Below, one piece after another: positions 1 to 7,311 of a stretch of DNA of 64,000 nucleotides. Source of the stretch: Polyangiaceae bacterium (GTDB lineage: Bacteria > Myxococcota_A > Polyangia > Polyangiales > Polyangiaceae); NCBI GenBank assembly GCA_947475525.1, contig CANJMI010000020.1, positions 1 through 64,000 of the forward strand, written 5' to 3'. A model generated the notes under the pieces. It saw nothing but the letters and a program-made list of their open reading frames with translations, ran no database searches and had not been told where the DNA came from. How positions within the stretch are numbered: position 1 is the stretch's first letter; the number at the start of each line of letters is the position of its first letter. The position numbers and the translations under genes are program-made.

Positions 1-420
1 AGCACGACCTCGGGCGGCATGAGCACGACCGTCGCAACGTCCGCGACCTCGGGCGGCATGAGCACGACCGTCGCAACGTCCGCGACCTCGGGCGGCATGA
101 GCACGACCGTCGCAACGTCCGCGACCTCGGGCGGCATGAGCACGACCGTCGCCACGTCCACGACCTCGGGCGGGGCCGCGAGCTGCATTTCGTGCACGTT
201 CACCAAGTGCACCTCGGCGCTAAAGTGTCTTCAGAATCAGGCGTGCCTCAATGGGGCAAGCTGCACGCTCCAGAAGTGCGTGAGCGGAGGCCAACCCGAT
301 TTCGCATGCGCTCTCGCATGCTTCAACGGTGACATCACGGCGGCGACCGACGCCATCGGCGCCGTCACGTGTGTGCTGACGAACTGCGCGAGCGAGTGCC
401 AGGGCGGCTTCGGCGGCTAA
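1..420 (+). CDS. Cys-rich secreted protein, 3' part (5' end outside window)
   Basis: The reading frame is open from base 1 to the TAA at 418-420, so the true start lies upstream. The first part is a tandem repeat of a 13-residue unit (M-S-T-T-V-A-T-S-A-T-S-G-G), followed by a roughly 80-residue domain with ten cysteines, probably disulphide-bonded. Thr/Ser/Gly linkers joined to small Cys-rich domains are common in exported lipoproteins of myxobacteria, and several others lie in this window (21495, 23545, 43498, 45004). The signal peptide would be upstream and cannot be checked. No function is recognised. It converges on the acyl-CoA dehydrogenase and overlaps its 3' end by four bases. Confidence 0.75.
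   Translation, partial: STTSGGMSTTVATSATSGGMSTTVATSATSGGMSTTVATSATSGGMSTTVATSTTSGGAASCISCTFTKCTSALKCLQNQACLNGASCTLQKCVSGGQPDFACALACFNGDITAATDAIGAVTCVLTNCASECQGGFGG
19..174 (+). repeat. 39-bp in-frame tandem repeat, four copies
   Basis: Units start at 19, 58, 97 and 136. The first three are identical and the fourth carries substitutions (Ala to Thr in the ATSATS part). The bases before 19 match the end of another unit, so the array continues upstream. The period is a multiple of three, so copy-number change would keep the frame and alter only linker length. Confidence 0.9.
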
Positions 421-1604
421 CGCCCGAGCAGCCCGCGAGCGATGATGAGCTTTTGGATTTCGGTCGTGCCTTCGTAAATTCGCAGGGGACGAATGTCGCG
501 GTACAGCGCTTCGACGCGCGTTCCCGAGAGCACACCGCGACCGCCGTGCAACTGGACCGCACGATCGATCACACGCTGTGCGCCTTCCGTCGCGAACATC
601 TTCGCCATCGCAACTTCCATCGGCGCCCGCGACGATGACGTGGCCGAAGCTCCGGCTCCGGCGTCCAGCCCATCGCGTCCATCTTTCACCCACGCCGCGC
701 GCGCCACGAGCAAACGCCCAGCATCGAGCTCCGTCGCCATCTCGGCGAGGTAAGCCTGGACGAGCTGTTGCTCCGCGAGGGGCTTTCCGAACTGGACCCG
801 CGCCAAGACGTGAGTGATTGAATCTTCGAGCGCGGCCGCCGCCATTCCGTTCGCCGCAGCGCCCACGCTCGTTCGATAGGTCTCGAGCGTCGCGAGGGCG
901 AGCTTCATCCCTTGACCGACCGCGCCGAGCTGAGCGCCGAATGGCACGCGACAATCGCGCAGGTGCAATTGACCTATCGGGTGCTCGAGGCTTATCGGCT
1001 GCGCAACGAGCTCGAGCCCGGGCACGCCACGCTCGACGATGAACGCCGTGATCGCCTTTTTCGGATCGGGCGCACCTTCGACGCGCGCGAAGACAACGTG
1101 GTGATCCGCAATCGGAACGTTGCTGATCAGGCATTTGTCGCCGTCGAGCACCCAGCTGTCGCCGTCGCGTCGCGCGCGGGTCATGAGTGAAGCGACGTCA
1201 CTGCCGGCCTCGGGCTCTGTCAGCGCGAACGCGGCGATGCGGTCACCGCGCACCGCCGGAGTCACGTAGCGCTCGCGCTGCTCGTCGGTTCCGTACGTCG
1301 CAATCGGATACGTGCCGAGTCCCTGCACCGCGAAGATCGCGTCCGCCGTCGGGCACGTGAATCCGAGCACATCACGAATCACGACGAGCGCGCGAACGTC
1401 GATGCCCCCTTCGGGCGCGAGCCAGCGGTAGAGGTCGAACTCCTTGCCGAGCGCCTCGGCGATCTCACGCGGAGTGCGACCATGACCGAGAAGCAGGAGC
1501 CTCGGCGCGAGCTCGGCCATCGTTGCCGCGAGCTCATGGTGGCGTGCCGCGAAGAACGGCCCGCAGCCGACGCTGCTCAAGGCAACATGCTTCGCGACAC
1601 TCAC
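417..1604 (-). CDS. acyl-CoA dehydrogenase
   Basis: 395 residues, the usual length for the family, which uses FAD to oxidise the alpha-beta bond of an acyl-CoA and passes electrons to ETF. The first signature, FALTEPEAGSD, is at about 126-136. The second, near the C-terminus, contains IYEGTTEIQ, with Glu at about 378 in the place of the catalytic base of short- and medium-chain enzymes. Its ATG overlaps the stop of the enoyl-CoA hydratase gene (1601-1604), so it is the last gene of the SDR-RidA-hydratase operon. The chain-length or aromatic/alicyclic preference cannot be read from the sequence. Confidence 0.93.
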   Translation of the reverse strand: MSVAKHVALSSVGCGPFFAARHHELAATMAELAPRLLLLGHGRTPREIAEALGKEFDLYRWLAPEGGIDVRALVVIRDVLGFTCPTADAIFAVQGLGTYPIATYGTDEQRERYVTPAVRGDRIAAFALTEPEAGSDVASLMTRARRDGDSWVLDGDKCLISNVPIADHHVVFARVEGAPDPKKAITAFIVERGVPGLELVAQPISLEHPIGQLHLRDCRVPFGAQLGAVGQGMKLALATLETYRTSVGAAANGMAAAALEDSITHVLARVQFGKPLAEQQLVQAYLAEMATELDAGRLLVARAAWVKDGRDGLDAGAGASATSSSRAPMEVAMAKMFATEGAQRVIDRAVQLHGGRGVLSGTRVEALYRDIRPLRIYEGTTEIQKLIIARGLLGR

Positions 1605-2413
1605 GATTCGCTCTCCGGAGCGCCGGAAAACTTCGGCTTCCGCTTCGCCTTGCTGGCCTCGTACGCCTCGCGAAAATCACCGTGCGCCATGCAGAGCGCC
1701 TGCGCCTGCGCCTCGGCCTCGATCGCCTCGGAGAGGCTCATGCCCGTCTCGCTCTCAATCATTTGCTTGGTCATCGCGTGCGCAAACGCCGGACCCGCCG
1801 CAAGCTTCGCCGCCCATGATCGTGCGAGCGGGAGCACGTCGGACTCGGGGACGACGCGATTGACGAGGCCGTATGAGAGCGCGGTAGGCGCGTCGATCAC
1901 GTCGCCGAAAAACAAGAGTTCAGCCGCACGCCCGCGGCCGACGATCTTGGGAAGCAAGTACGATGCGCCCATGTCCGCGCCCGAGAGGCCGACGCGCGGG
2001 AAGATGTACCCGAAACGCGCGCCCTCGCTCGCGATGCGCAGATCGCAAGCCGCCGCGATCACCGCCCCCGCGCCGACCGCCACGCCGTTTACCGCCGCGA
2101 TGACGGGTCGCCGCACTTCAACGATGTTCTGAATCAGCCGACCGGTAACCCGCGTGAACTCGAGCAGCCCCTCCGCTCCTCGTTCGAAGAGCTGGGCGAT
2201 GATGCCTTCAACGTCACCGCCCGAGCAGAATCCGCGGCCCTTTCCGGTGATGACGATGGCGCGCACTTCAGGAATTTCGAGGGAGACGAACGTGCTCGCC
2301 AGCTCCTTGTAGATCTCGAACGTGAGCGCATTGAGCCGCTCGGGCCGGTTCAAGGTGATCTCGGCAATGCCGCGATCGATGTTGAGGTCGAAGGATTCAG
2401 GTTTGAGGGTCAT
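1601..2413 (-). CDS. enoyl-CoA hydratase/isomerase (crotonase) family protein
   Basis: 270 residues with the crotonase fold. The oxyanion-hole segment GRGFCSGGD is at about 59-67 and NGVAVGAGA at about 109-117. Aligning by eye to rat mitochondrial hydratase, the two catalytic glutamates (Glu144, Glu164) correspond to Val118 and Phe138, so classical hydration of an enoyl-CoA is doubtful. Asp147 in GADMGAS is the nearest candidate acid/base and is typical of a subgroup annotated as hydratases. Four-base overlaps at both ends (1601-1604 and 2410-2413) place it firmly in the operon. It may act as an isomerase, ring hydrolase or thioesterase-like crotonase. Confidence 0.88.
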   Translation of the reverse strand: MTLKPESFDLNIDRGIAEITLNRPERLNALTFEIYKELASTFVSLEIPEVRAIVITGKGRGFCSGGDVEGIIAQLFERGAEGLLEFTRVTGRLIQNIVEVRRPVIAAVNGVAVGAGAVIAAACDLRIASEGARFGYIFPRVGLSGADMGASYLLPKIVGRGRAAELLFFGDVIDAPTALSYGLVNRVVPESDVLPLARSWAAKLAAGPAFAHAMTKQMIESETGMSLSEAIEAEAQAQALCMAHGDFREAYEASKAKRKPKFSGAPESES

Positions 2414-2817
2414 GGAGTCTCCGAGAGAACGGCGGTAGCTTCGATCTCGACGAGCGCGCGCGGCTCGACGAGCCCGACAGTGCCAACGAAGGCCATCACC
2501 GGAAAGTGTTTGCCCATCACCTCGCGGTAGGCGAGGCCGAAGGCGCGTAGCTCGCGACGGTACGCGTCGAGGTCGACGAGGTAGGCGGTGAGCCGCACGA
2601 TGTCCGCAGGTTCGCCGCCCGCCGCCCGCACGATGACGAGCACGTTCGCGAGCGCCTGCTTGAACTGCGACAACATGTCATCGCCGGCAAACGTGCCCGC
2701 CGCATCCCAGCCGATTTGCCCAGCAACGTAGAGCGTACGTCCGCTCGCAACGATGCCATTTGCGTAGCCTGGCGGTCGCGGCCAGCCTTCGGGTTGCACC
2801 ACCTCAATCCGTGCCAT
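2410..2817 (-). CDS. RidA/YjgF/UK114 family protein
   Basis: 135 residues, full length for the trimeric RidA family, whose members hydrolyse reactive enamine/imine intermediates to ketones and ammonia. The Arg that binds the carboxylate in active RidA (Arg105 in E. coli) is present as Arg120 in EPRALVEIE, so deaminase activity is possible. It overlaps the hydratase gene by four bases and starts three bases after the SDR stop. In this operon it could clear an imine formed during breakdown of a nitrogen-bearing acyl-CoA (inference). Confidence 0.88.
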   Translation of the reverse strand: MARIEVVQPEGWPRPPGYANGIVASGRTLYVAGQIGWDAAGTFAGDDMLSQFKQALANVLVIVRAAGGEPADIVRLTAYLVDLDAYRRELRAFGLAYREVMGKHFPVMAFVGTVGLVEPRALVEIEATAVLSETP

Positions 2818-2820
2818 GGC

Positions 2821-3606
2821 TCACCTCATCAGTTGCCCGCCGTCCATGGCGAGCGCTTGACCGTGGATGCTTCGCGCATGCTCGTGACACAACGACGCCA
2901 CGAGATGCGCGACCTCTTCGGACGTCACCATTCGATTCTGTGGTGACATCGCCGCAAGCACCGCACGCGCATCGCCTTCGCTGCGGCCGGTCTTGCCAGC
3001 GATCCGCGAGACGGCTTGCTGCGCCATGTCGGTGTCGACCCAGCCCGGGCACACGGCGTTCAGCGTGACGGGCGTGCGCGCCACCTCGTGGGCGACCGCG
3101 CGCATCCAACCGAGGACCGCGTGCTTCGAGGCGCAATAGGCACTCGAGTAGGCGTAGCCCGAGAGCCCCGCATTCGAGGCCACGACGACCACACGCCCGA
3201 AGCCGCGGGCAATCATCTTCGGCATCAGCACCCGAGCGAGGCGTGCCGTCGCCAGCGCGTTCACCTCGAAGAGCCGCAAGAAGGTCGCGTCATCGGTGCG
3301 ATCGTACGGCTTGCTCTCGGCTATCCCCGCGTTCGAGACGAGGATGTCGACGTCCCCCACGTGCGCGAGTGCGGCATCGATCGAAGCCGCGTCACCGAGG
3401 TCCATCGGCACCACGCGATGGCCCTCGCCGGGCAGCTCGAGCACGAGTGACGCGAGCGCCGATTCCGTTCGAGCAGACGCGACCACGGTGGCCCCGTCAG
3501 CCGCGAGGCGATGGCAGATTGCACGACCGATGCCTCGACTCGCTCCCGTGACGAACGCGATTTTTCCGGCGAGCGGCGTGCCTTGCATCGCATCCTCGTA
3601 TACCAC
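2821..3606 (-). CDS. short-chain dehydrogenase/reductase (SDR)
   Basis: 261 residues, a classical NAD(P)-dependent SDR. The cofactor motif TGASRGIG is at about 20-27, the NAG motif at 92-94, and the catalytic residues are Ser144, Tyr157 and Lys161 (YCASK). PGWVDTDM follows, as usual for the family. A second in-frame ATG at 3588 would remove six residues and is equally plausible. First gene of the minus-strand operon; divergent from the lipoprotein hydrolase with a gap of about 55 bases. The substrate is unknown, but the neighbours suggest a hydroxyacyl-CoA or ring alcohol. Confidence 0.92.
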   Translation of the reverse strand: MVYEDAMQGTPLAGKIAFVTGASRGIGRAICHRLAADGATVVASARTESALASLVLELPGEGHRVVPMDLGDAASIDAALAHVGDVDILVSNAGIAESKPYDRTDDATFLRLFEVNALATARLARVLMPKMIARGFGRVVVVASNAGLSGYAYSSAYCASKHAVLGWMRAVAHEVARTPVTLNAVCPGWVDTDMAQQAVSRIAGKTGRSEGDARAVLAAMSPQNRMVTSEEVAHLVASLCHEHARSIHGQALAMDGGQLMR

Positions 3607-3649
3607 GCGACCGCGGCCTCTCCACGTCCTTCCCGGAGGGCAGTTCCGC

Positions 3650-3655
3650 TATGCT
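3650..3655 (+). promoter_or_regulatory. -10-like hexamer TATGCT, near-leaderless start
   Basis: TATGCT lies six bases before the ATG at 3662 and there is no purine-rich ribosome binding site between them. No good -35 is visible. It fits a pattern repeated at other genes in this window. Confidence 0.4.
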
Positions 3656-3661
3656 GCGCGC

Positions 3662-5659
3662 ATGTTCTCGCGCTCTTGCCGCTTCATCGGCGTCGCCGTC
3701 CTCCTCGCGCTTGGGGGATGCTCCGCCGAGTCGGGTTCCGTCGAAGCGCTGTTCATCGTGCCGGACGCCCTGGAGACCCTCACCGCGGAACGTTTCCTCG
3801 ATCACCCGTTCCCAAGCGATCTGCGGCGAAACGCTGATGGAACGGTGCGCTACGAAGGTTTTTACAACCCGAAAAACAACGCCCTTATCGCCGAATACGC
3901 GAACTATGCGAGCGGCCTTAGCGATGGGTTTTCGCCCCTCGCGGCGGGGCACCTCCGGTTCGCTGCCGAGCTCGATCCGTCAACCCTTCCGGCGACCCCT
4001 CTCGCTGCTCTCGCACCGGACGCCACGGTGCAGCTCGTCGACGTCGACCGCGACTCCTCCGACAATGGGCAGCGTCAGCTCGTCACCGTTTCGTACCGCG
4101 CGGCCGGCGGAGTGTACGTGCTCCCGAACACCTTGCGCTGGATGCCCGCCCTCGGGTTCCCGCTACGCCCTCACCGGCGCTACGCGCTCGTCGTCACGAC
4201 GGGTGTGCGCGGCTCCGCGGGAGAATCGGTGCGCCCGAGTAGCGAACTTCGCCAGGTGCTCGGGCTCGAGCCCGCCACGGGAGCACGCGCCAAGCTCGCC
4301 TCCGAGTGGGCACCCGCAATCGAGACGCTCGCACGCACGGGCCTGCCACGAGAGGCCATCGCCCACCTCGCCGTATTCACGACGACCGACCCGACCGCCG
4401 AGCTTTTCGCGGTCCGCGACGTGCTGCGCGCAACGGTTCCCGCACCCGACTTCAACTACCGCGTTCCGTGGGCACGCGGCGATGGGAAGAACTACGTCGA
4501 GTACGTCGCGTCGTACACGAACGCCCCGAATTTTCAGGAGGGCGCGCTCCCTTTCGCCTCCTTCGGTGACGGCGGAGCATTCCACTACGCCGCAGGAAAA
4601 CCAGCCGTAGTCGACACCTTCGAGCCGCGCTTCTCCCTGACGGTGCCGAACTGCCCGATGCCCGAGAGCGGCTACCCGGTCGTCCTTCACGCTCACGGAA
4701 CTGGCGGTGATTACCGCAGTCATTTGAGCTTCGCGACCCAGCTCGCGAGTGCGTGCTTGGCGTCGATGGGCGTCGATCAAATCTTTCATGGGACGCGCCC
4801 CGGTGCTCCCGCCGACAAGACGCAGACCGAGATTTTGTTCTTCAACTTCCAGAATGCCGAAGCGGCCCGCACCAACGGTCGACAGAGCGCAATCGACGAG
4901 GTTCAACGTGCGCGCCTGTTCACCGAGACCCGCGCAACCATCCCCGCTTCGCTTGCGAAAGACGGCAAAGAGGTGCGCTTCGATCCGAAGAAAGTACTGT
5001 TCTTCGGTCACTCGCAAGGCGGGCTCAATGGCCCCCTCTTCCTCGCAGCCGACGACGGCGCACTTGGCGGTATTCTCAGCGGCTCAGGTGGAACGCTCGC
5101 CATCTCGCTACTCGGAAAGACCCAGCCCACGCCGAGCATAGCCAGCCTCGTGCGCATCGTGTTCCTCGGGCTCGGTCCCGATGACGACGAGCTCGACGAG
5201 TTTCACCCTGCGATGTCGCTTGCCCAAGCCGTCGTCGATCCGGTCGACCCGTCGAACTACGCGCGGCACATCGTGATCGAGCCGCGCCCCGGTCACGCGC
5301 CGAAGAGCATCTACATGACCGAAGGCATCAACGCGGACGGTGTCGGCGACAGCTATTCGCCGACGCGCGGCATCGAAGCCCACGCCGTCGCGATGGGCCT
5401 GCCGCTGGCCGAGCCCATCGTGTACCCGATAACCGAGCTCGCTTACGGCGGTCCCGGCACGATCCTCGTGGACGCGCTTGGCATCAAAGGCAACCTCGCG
5501 AACGGCGCCGCGACGGGGGCACTCGTTCAATGGACGCCGCCGGCCGGAGAAGATGGCCACTTCGTCATCTACGACGTTCCGGCCGCACGCGCGCAGGGCA
5601 TCGCGTTTCTGCGTTCACTCGCCGACGATCACCCAGGCACCATCAAGAAGCCGCAATAG
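3662..5659 (+). CDS. lipoprotein alpha/beta-hydrolase (lipase/esterase-like)
   Basis: 665 residues. The frame is open far upstream, but the start at 3662 is chosen because it begins a lipoprotein signal peptide with a lipobox ending at Cys20 (LGGC). The C-terminal half is an alpha/beta hydrolase: HAHGTGG is a likely oxyanion loop, GHSQGG at about 448-453 holds the nucleophilic Ser, and a His near 632 (EDGHF) is a good candidate for the triad. The N-terminal 350 residues resemble a sandwich domain seen in large bacterial extracellular lipases. Likely anchored in the outer membrane or on the cell surface. Substrate unknown. Convergent with the Sel1 gene 20 bases downstream. Confidence 0.82.
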   Translation: MFSRSCRFIGVAVLLALGGCSAESGSVEALFIVPDALETLTAERFLDHPFPSDLRRNADGTVRYEGFYNPKNNALIAEYANYASGLSDGFSPLAAGHLRFAAELDPSTLPATPLAALAPDATVQLVDVDRDSSDNGQRQLVTVSYRAAGGVYVLPNTLRWMPALGFPLRPHRRYALVVTTGVRGSAGESVRPSSELRQVLGLEPATGARAKLASEWAPAIETLARTGLPREAIAHLAVFTTTDPTAELFAVRDVLRATVPAPDFNYRVPWARGDGKNYVEYVASYTNAPNFQEGALPFASFGDGGAFHYAAGKPAVVDTFEPRFSLTVPNCPMPESGYPVVLHAHGTGGDYRSHLSFATQLASACLASMGVDQIFHGTRPGAPADKTQTEILFFNFQNAEAARTNGRQSAIDEVQRARLFTETRATIPASLAKDGKEVRFDPKKVLFFGHSQGGLNGPLFLAADDGALGGILSGSGGTLAISLLGKTQPTPSIASLVRIVFLGLGPDDDELDEFHPAMSLAQAVVDPVDPSNYARHIVIEPRPGHAPKSIYMTEGINADGVGDSYSPTRGIEAHAVAMGLPLAEPIVYPITELAYGGPGTILVDALGIKGNLANGAATGALVQWTPPAGEDGHFVIYDVPAARAQGIAFLRSLADDHPGTIKKPQ

Positions 5660-5679
5660 ACGCACGCGGAAAACCGCCG

Positions 5680-6690
5680 TTAGCGCGCTCCCGGCACGCC
5701 CCCCGCGACGTCCTCGCCGGTTCGGGTGATCGTCGTCGTTGGGCCTTCGGCCGCGAGCGCCTTCAATGCAGAGCAGCTCTCATCATGCCCGTGCGCGCAC
5801 GAGCCCTGGAGCATCGGCTCCAAGATGCTGCAACTCGTGGCGTCGCCGAGGGTGCACGCGCGCTTGAGCAACAGCACGGCGTGGGGAACGTCGCGCTTGA
5901 CGGAATCTCCACGAAAATACGCGAGTCCGGCGGCTGTGCACTCGGACGCCTGTCCGGCTTCGCACGCGGTCTCACTCGGCACGGCTTTCACCGCGGCCCG
6001 CTCACGCTGCGCCTGAGCACTGAGCGTATGGATCCTGTCAGCTCCATCGCATCCGCGCGCCTCGCCCAGCACGCACGATTGCTCGAAGAAGCTCAGCGCC
6101 TGGGCGTTGTCTTGCGCGAGCGAGTTGCCTTGTTCGTAGAGGGCGGCGATGTTGTAGCAGGCCTCGCCATCTCCCTTCTTGCAGCCAGCGCGAAAATACG
6201 TAGCTGCAGCCGAAATATCGACCGCGCCACCTTCGCCAAGCAGGTGCATCACCCCGAGCTCACGGCAGCCGATGGGATGGTCGTGGTTGCAACTCCATAC
6301 GAGGAGTTCTCTGGCACGCCGAGGGTCCACCGCGACGCCGACGCCATGCAGCAACGCGAGACCGAGGTTCGTGCAACCGCCGATGTTCTGCGATGCGCAC
6401 GCCGTCTGGTAAAGTTTGTACGCCTGCGCGTGGTCCTCACTCGTTCCGAGGCCGAGCTCGTGCATCACCCCAAGCGAGCTGCACGCGCTCCCTTCACCTT
6501 GTTCACACGCCTTGGTGAACTCGGAGAACGCGAGCGGAAGCGTGCGCGGGTCGGCCGTGCGACGCAGGGACCGTTCGACACAGAACTGCGCGTTAAACGT
6601 CTTCGGCGAGGCGGGCTCGCGCGGCGGAGCGCATGCAGCGAGCGCGACCGATCCGACGAGCGCGACCACGCATAAAGGACGACTCCGCAT
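5680..6690 (-). CDS. Sel1-repeat lipoprotein
   Basis: 336 residues from the ATG at 6690, chosen over an upstream ATG at 6735 because it begins a clean lipoprotein signal peptide (lipobox LAAC). It holds about six to seven Sel1-like repeats, each with a paired Cys pattern (for example GCTNLGLALLHGVGV and GCRELGVMHLLGEG), a Cys-containing Sel1 variant in which helices are probably cross-linked in the periplasm. Sel1 solenoids act as protein-binding scaffolds. Follows the TPR gene on the same strand after 67 bases. No specific partner can be named. Confidence 0.85.
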   Translation of the reverse strand: MRSRPLCVVALVGSVALAACAPPREPASPKTFNAQFCVERSLRRTADPRTLPLAFSEFTKACEQGEGSACSSLGVMHELGLGTSEDHAQAYKLYQTACASQNIGGCTNLGLALLHGVGVAVDPRRARELLVWSCNHDHPIGCRELGVMHLLGEGGAVDISAAATYFRAGCKKGDGEACYNIAALYEQGNSLAQDNAQALSFFEQSCVLGEARGCDGADRIHTLSAQAQRERAAVKAVPSETACEAGQASECTAAGLAYFRGDSVKRDVPHAVLLLKRACTLGDATSCSILEPMLQGSCAHGHDESCSALKALAAEGPTTTITRTGEDVAGGVPGAR

Positions 6691-6757
6691 CACCACTTCG
6701 GAGGCAACGGTAGGTGGATGCGCGTCGCCTTTCAAGGGGGGTCAAGTTGCACTGCGG

Positions 6758-7276
6758 TCAGTCGGGCTCGACAGCGCCGTCGCCTTGGGAAAATTCCGCG
6801 AGCATCTCCCGCGCCTCCATCTGCTCTTCGACCTCGGAGCCGCTGCGGAGGAACAACTCGAGATGCGGAACCGCGGCCGCCTTGTCGCCAACGGCAGCGA
6901 ACGCGAGCGCGATAGCGAAGTGCGCGTCGCCGTCATGCGGGAACCGCTCGAGCGTGTCGCGCGCCTCGGTGATAGCCGCGAGGATGTCCCCGGTTTTTCG
7001 AAGCGCATGGGCAAGCCCGAGGCGCGCCGCCAGGTATTCGGGTGCTACGGCGACCGCCGCGGCGAACGCATCGCGCGAAGCTTCATTCTGGTTGAGCTCC
7101 CGCATGGCGACGCCCACGTGGTAGTAGGCGTACGCGTTGCCCGAATCGGCCACGAGCACCGTTTTCAATAAGGCGAGCGCGGCGGGTTGGTTGCCGTCGA
7201 GCAAGAGCTCGCTGGCCTCTTCCACGGCCTCCCAGCGCCGCTCATCGGTGGTGTCTCGGGAATCGTCCTCAATCAT
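6758..7276 (-). CDS. TPR-repeat protein
   Basis: 172 residues from the ATG at 7276, which has a GGAG ribosome binding site about ten bases upstream; the frame is open further upstream but with arginine-rich non-native sequence. Three to four tetratricopeptide repeats span most of the protein (for example AYYHVGVAMRELNQNEASRD). No signal peptide, so it should act in the cytoplasm as a binding module. Divergent from the glycosyltransferase with only 35 bases between start codons. Confidence 0.8.
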   Translation of the reverse strand: MIEDDSRDTTDERRWEAVEEASELLLDGNQPAALALLKTVLVADSGNAYAYYHVGVAMRELNQNEASRDAFAAAVAVAPEYLAARLGLAHALRKTGDILAAITEARDTLERFPHDGDAHFAIALAFAAVGDKAAAVPHLELFLRSGSEVEEQMEAREMLAEFSQGDGAVEPD

Positions 7277-7311
7277 CGCGCGTGTTATGTCTCCACCAAG
7301 ACGAGCGCGCA

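Noticed and set aside
220-1134. Minus-strand open frame spanning the end of the first gene and the acyl-CoA dehydrogenase
   Set aside because: Very Arg-rich, crosses two supported genes and lacks any domain.
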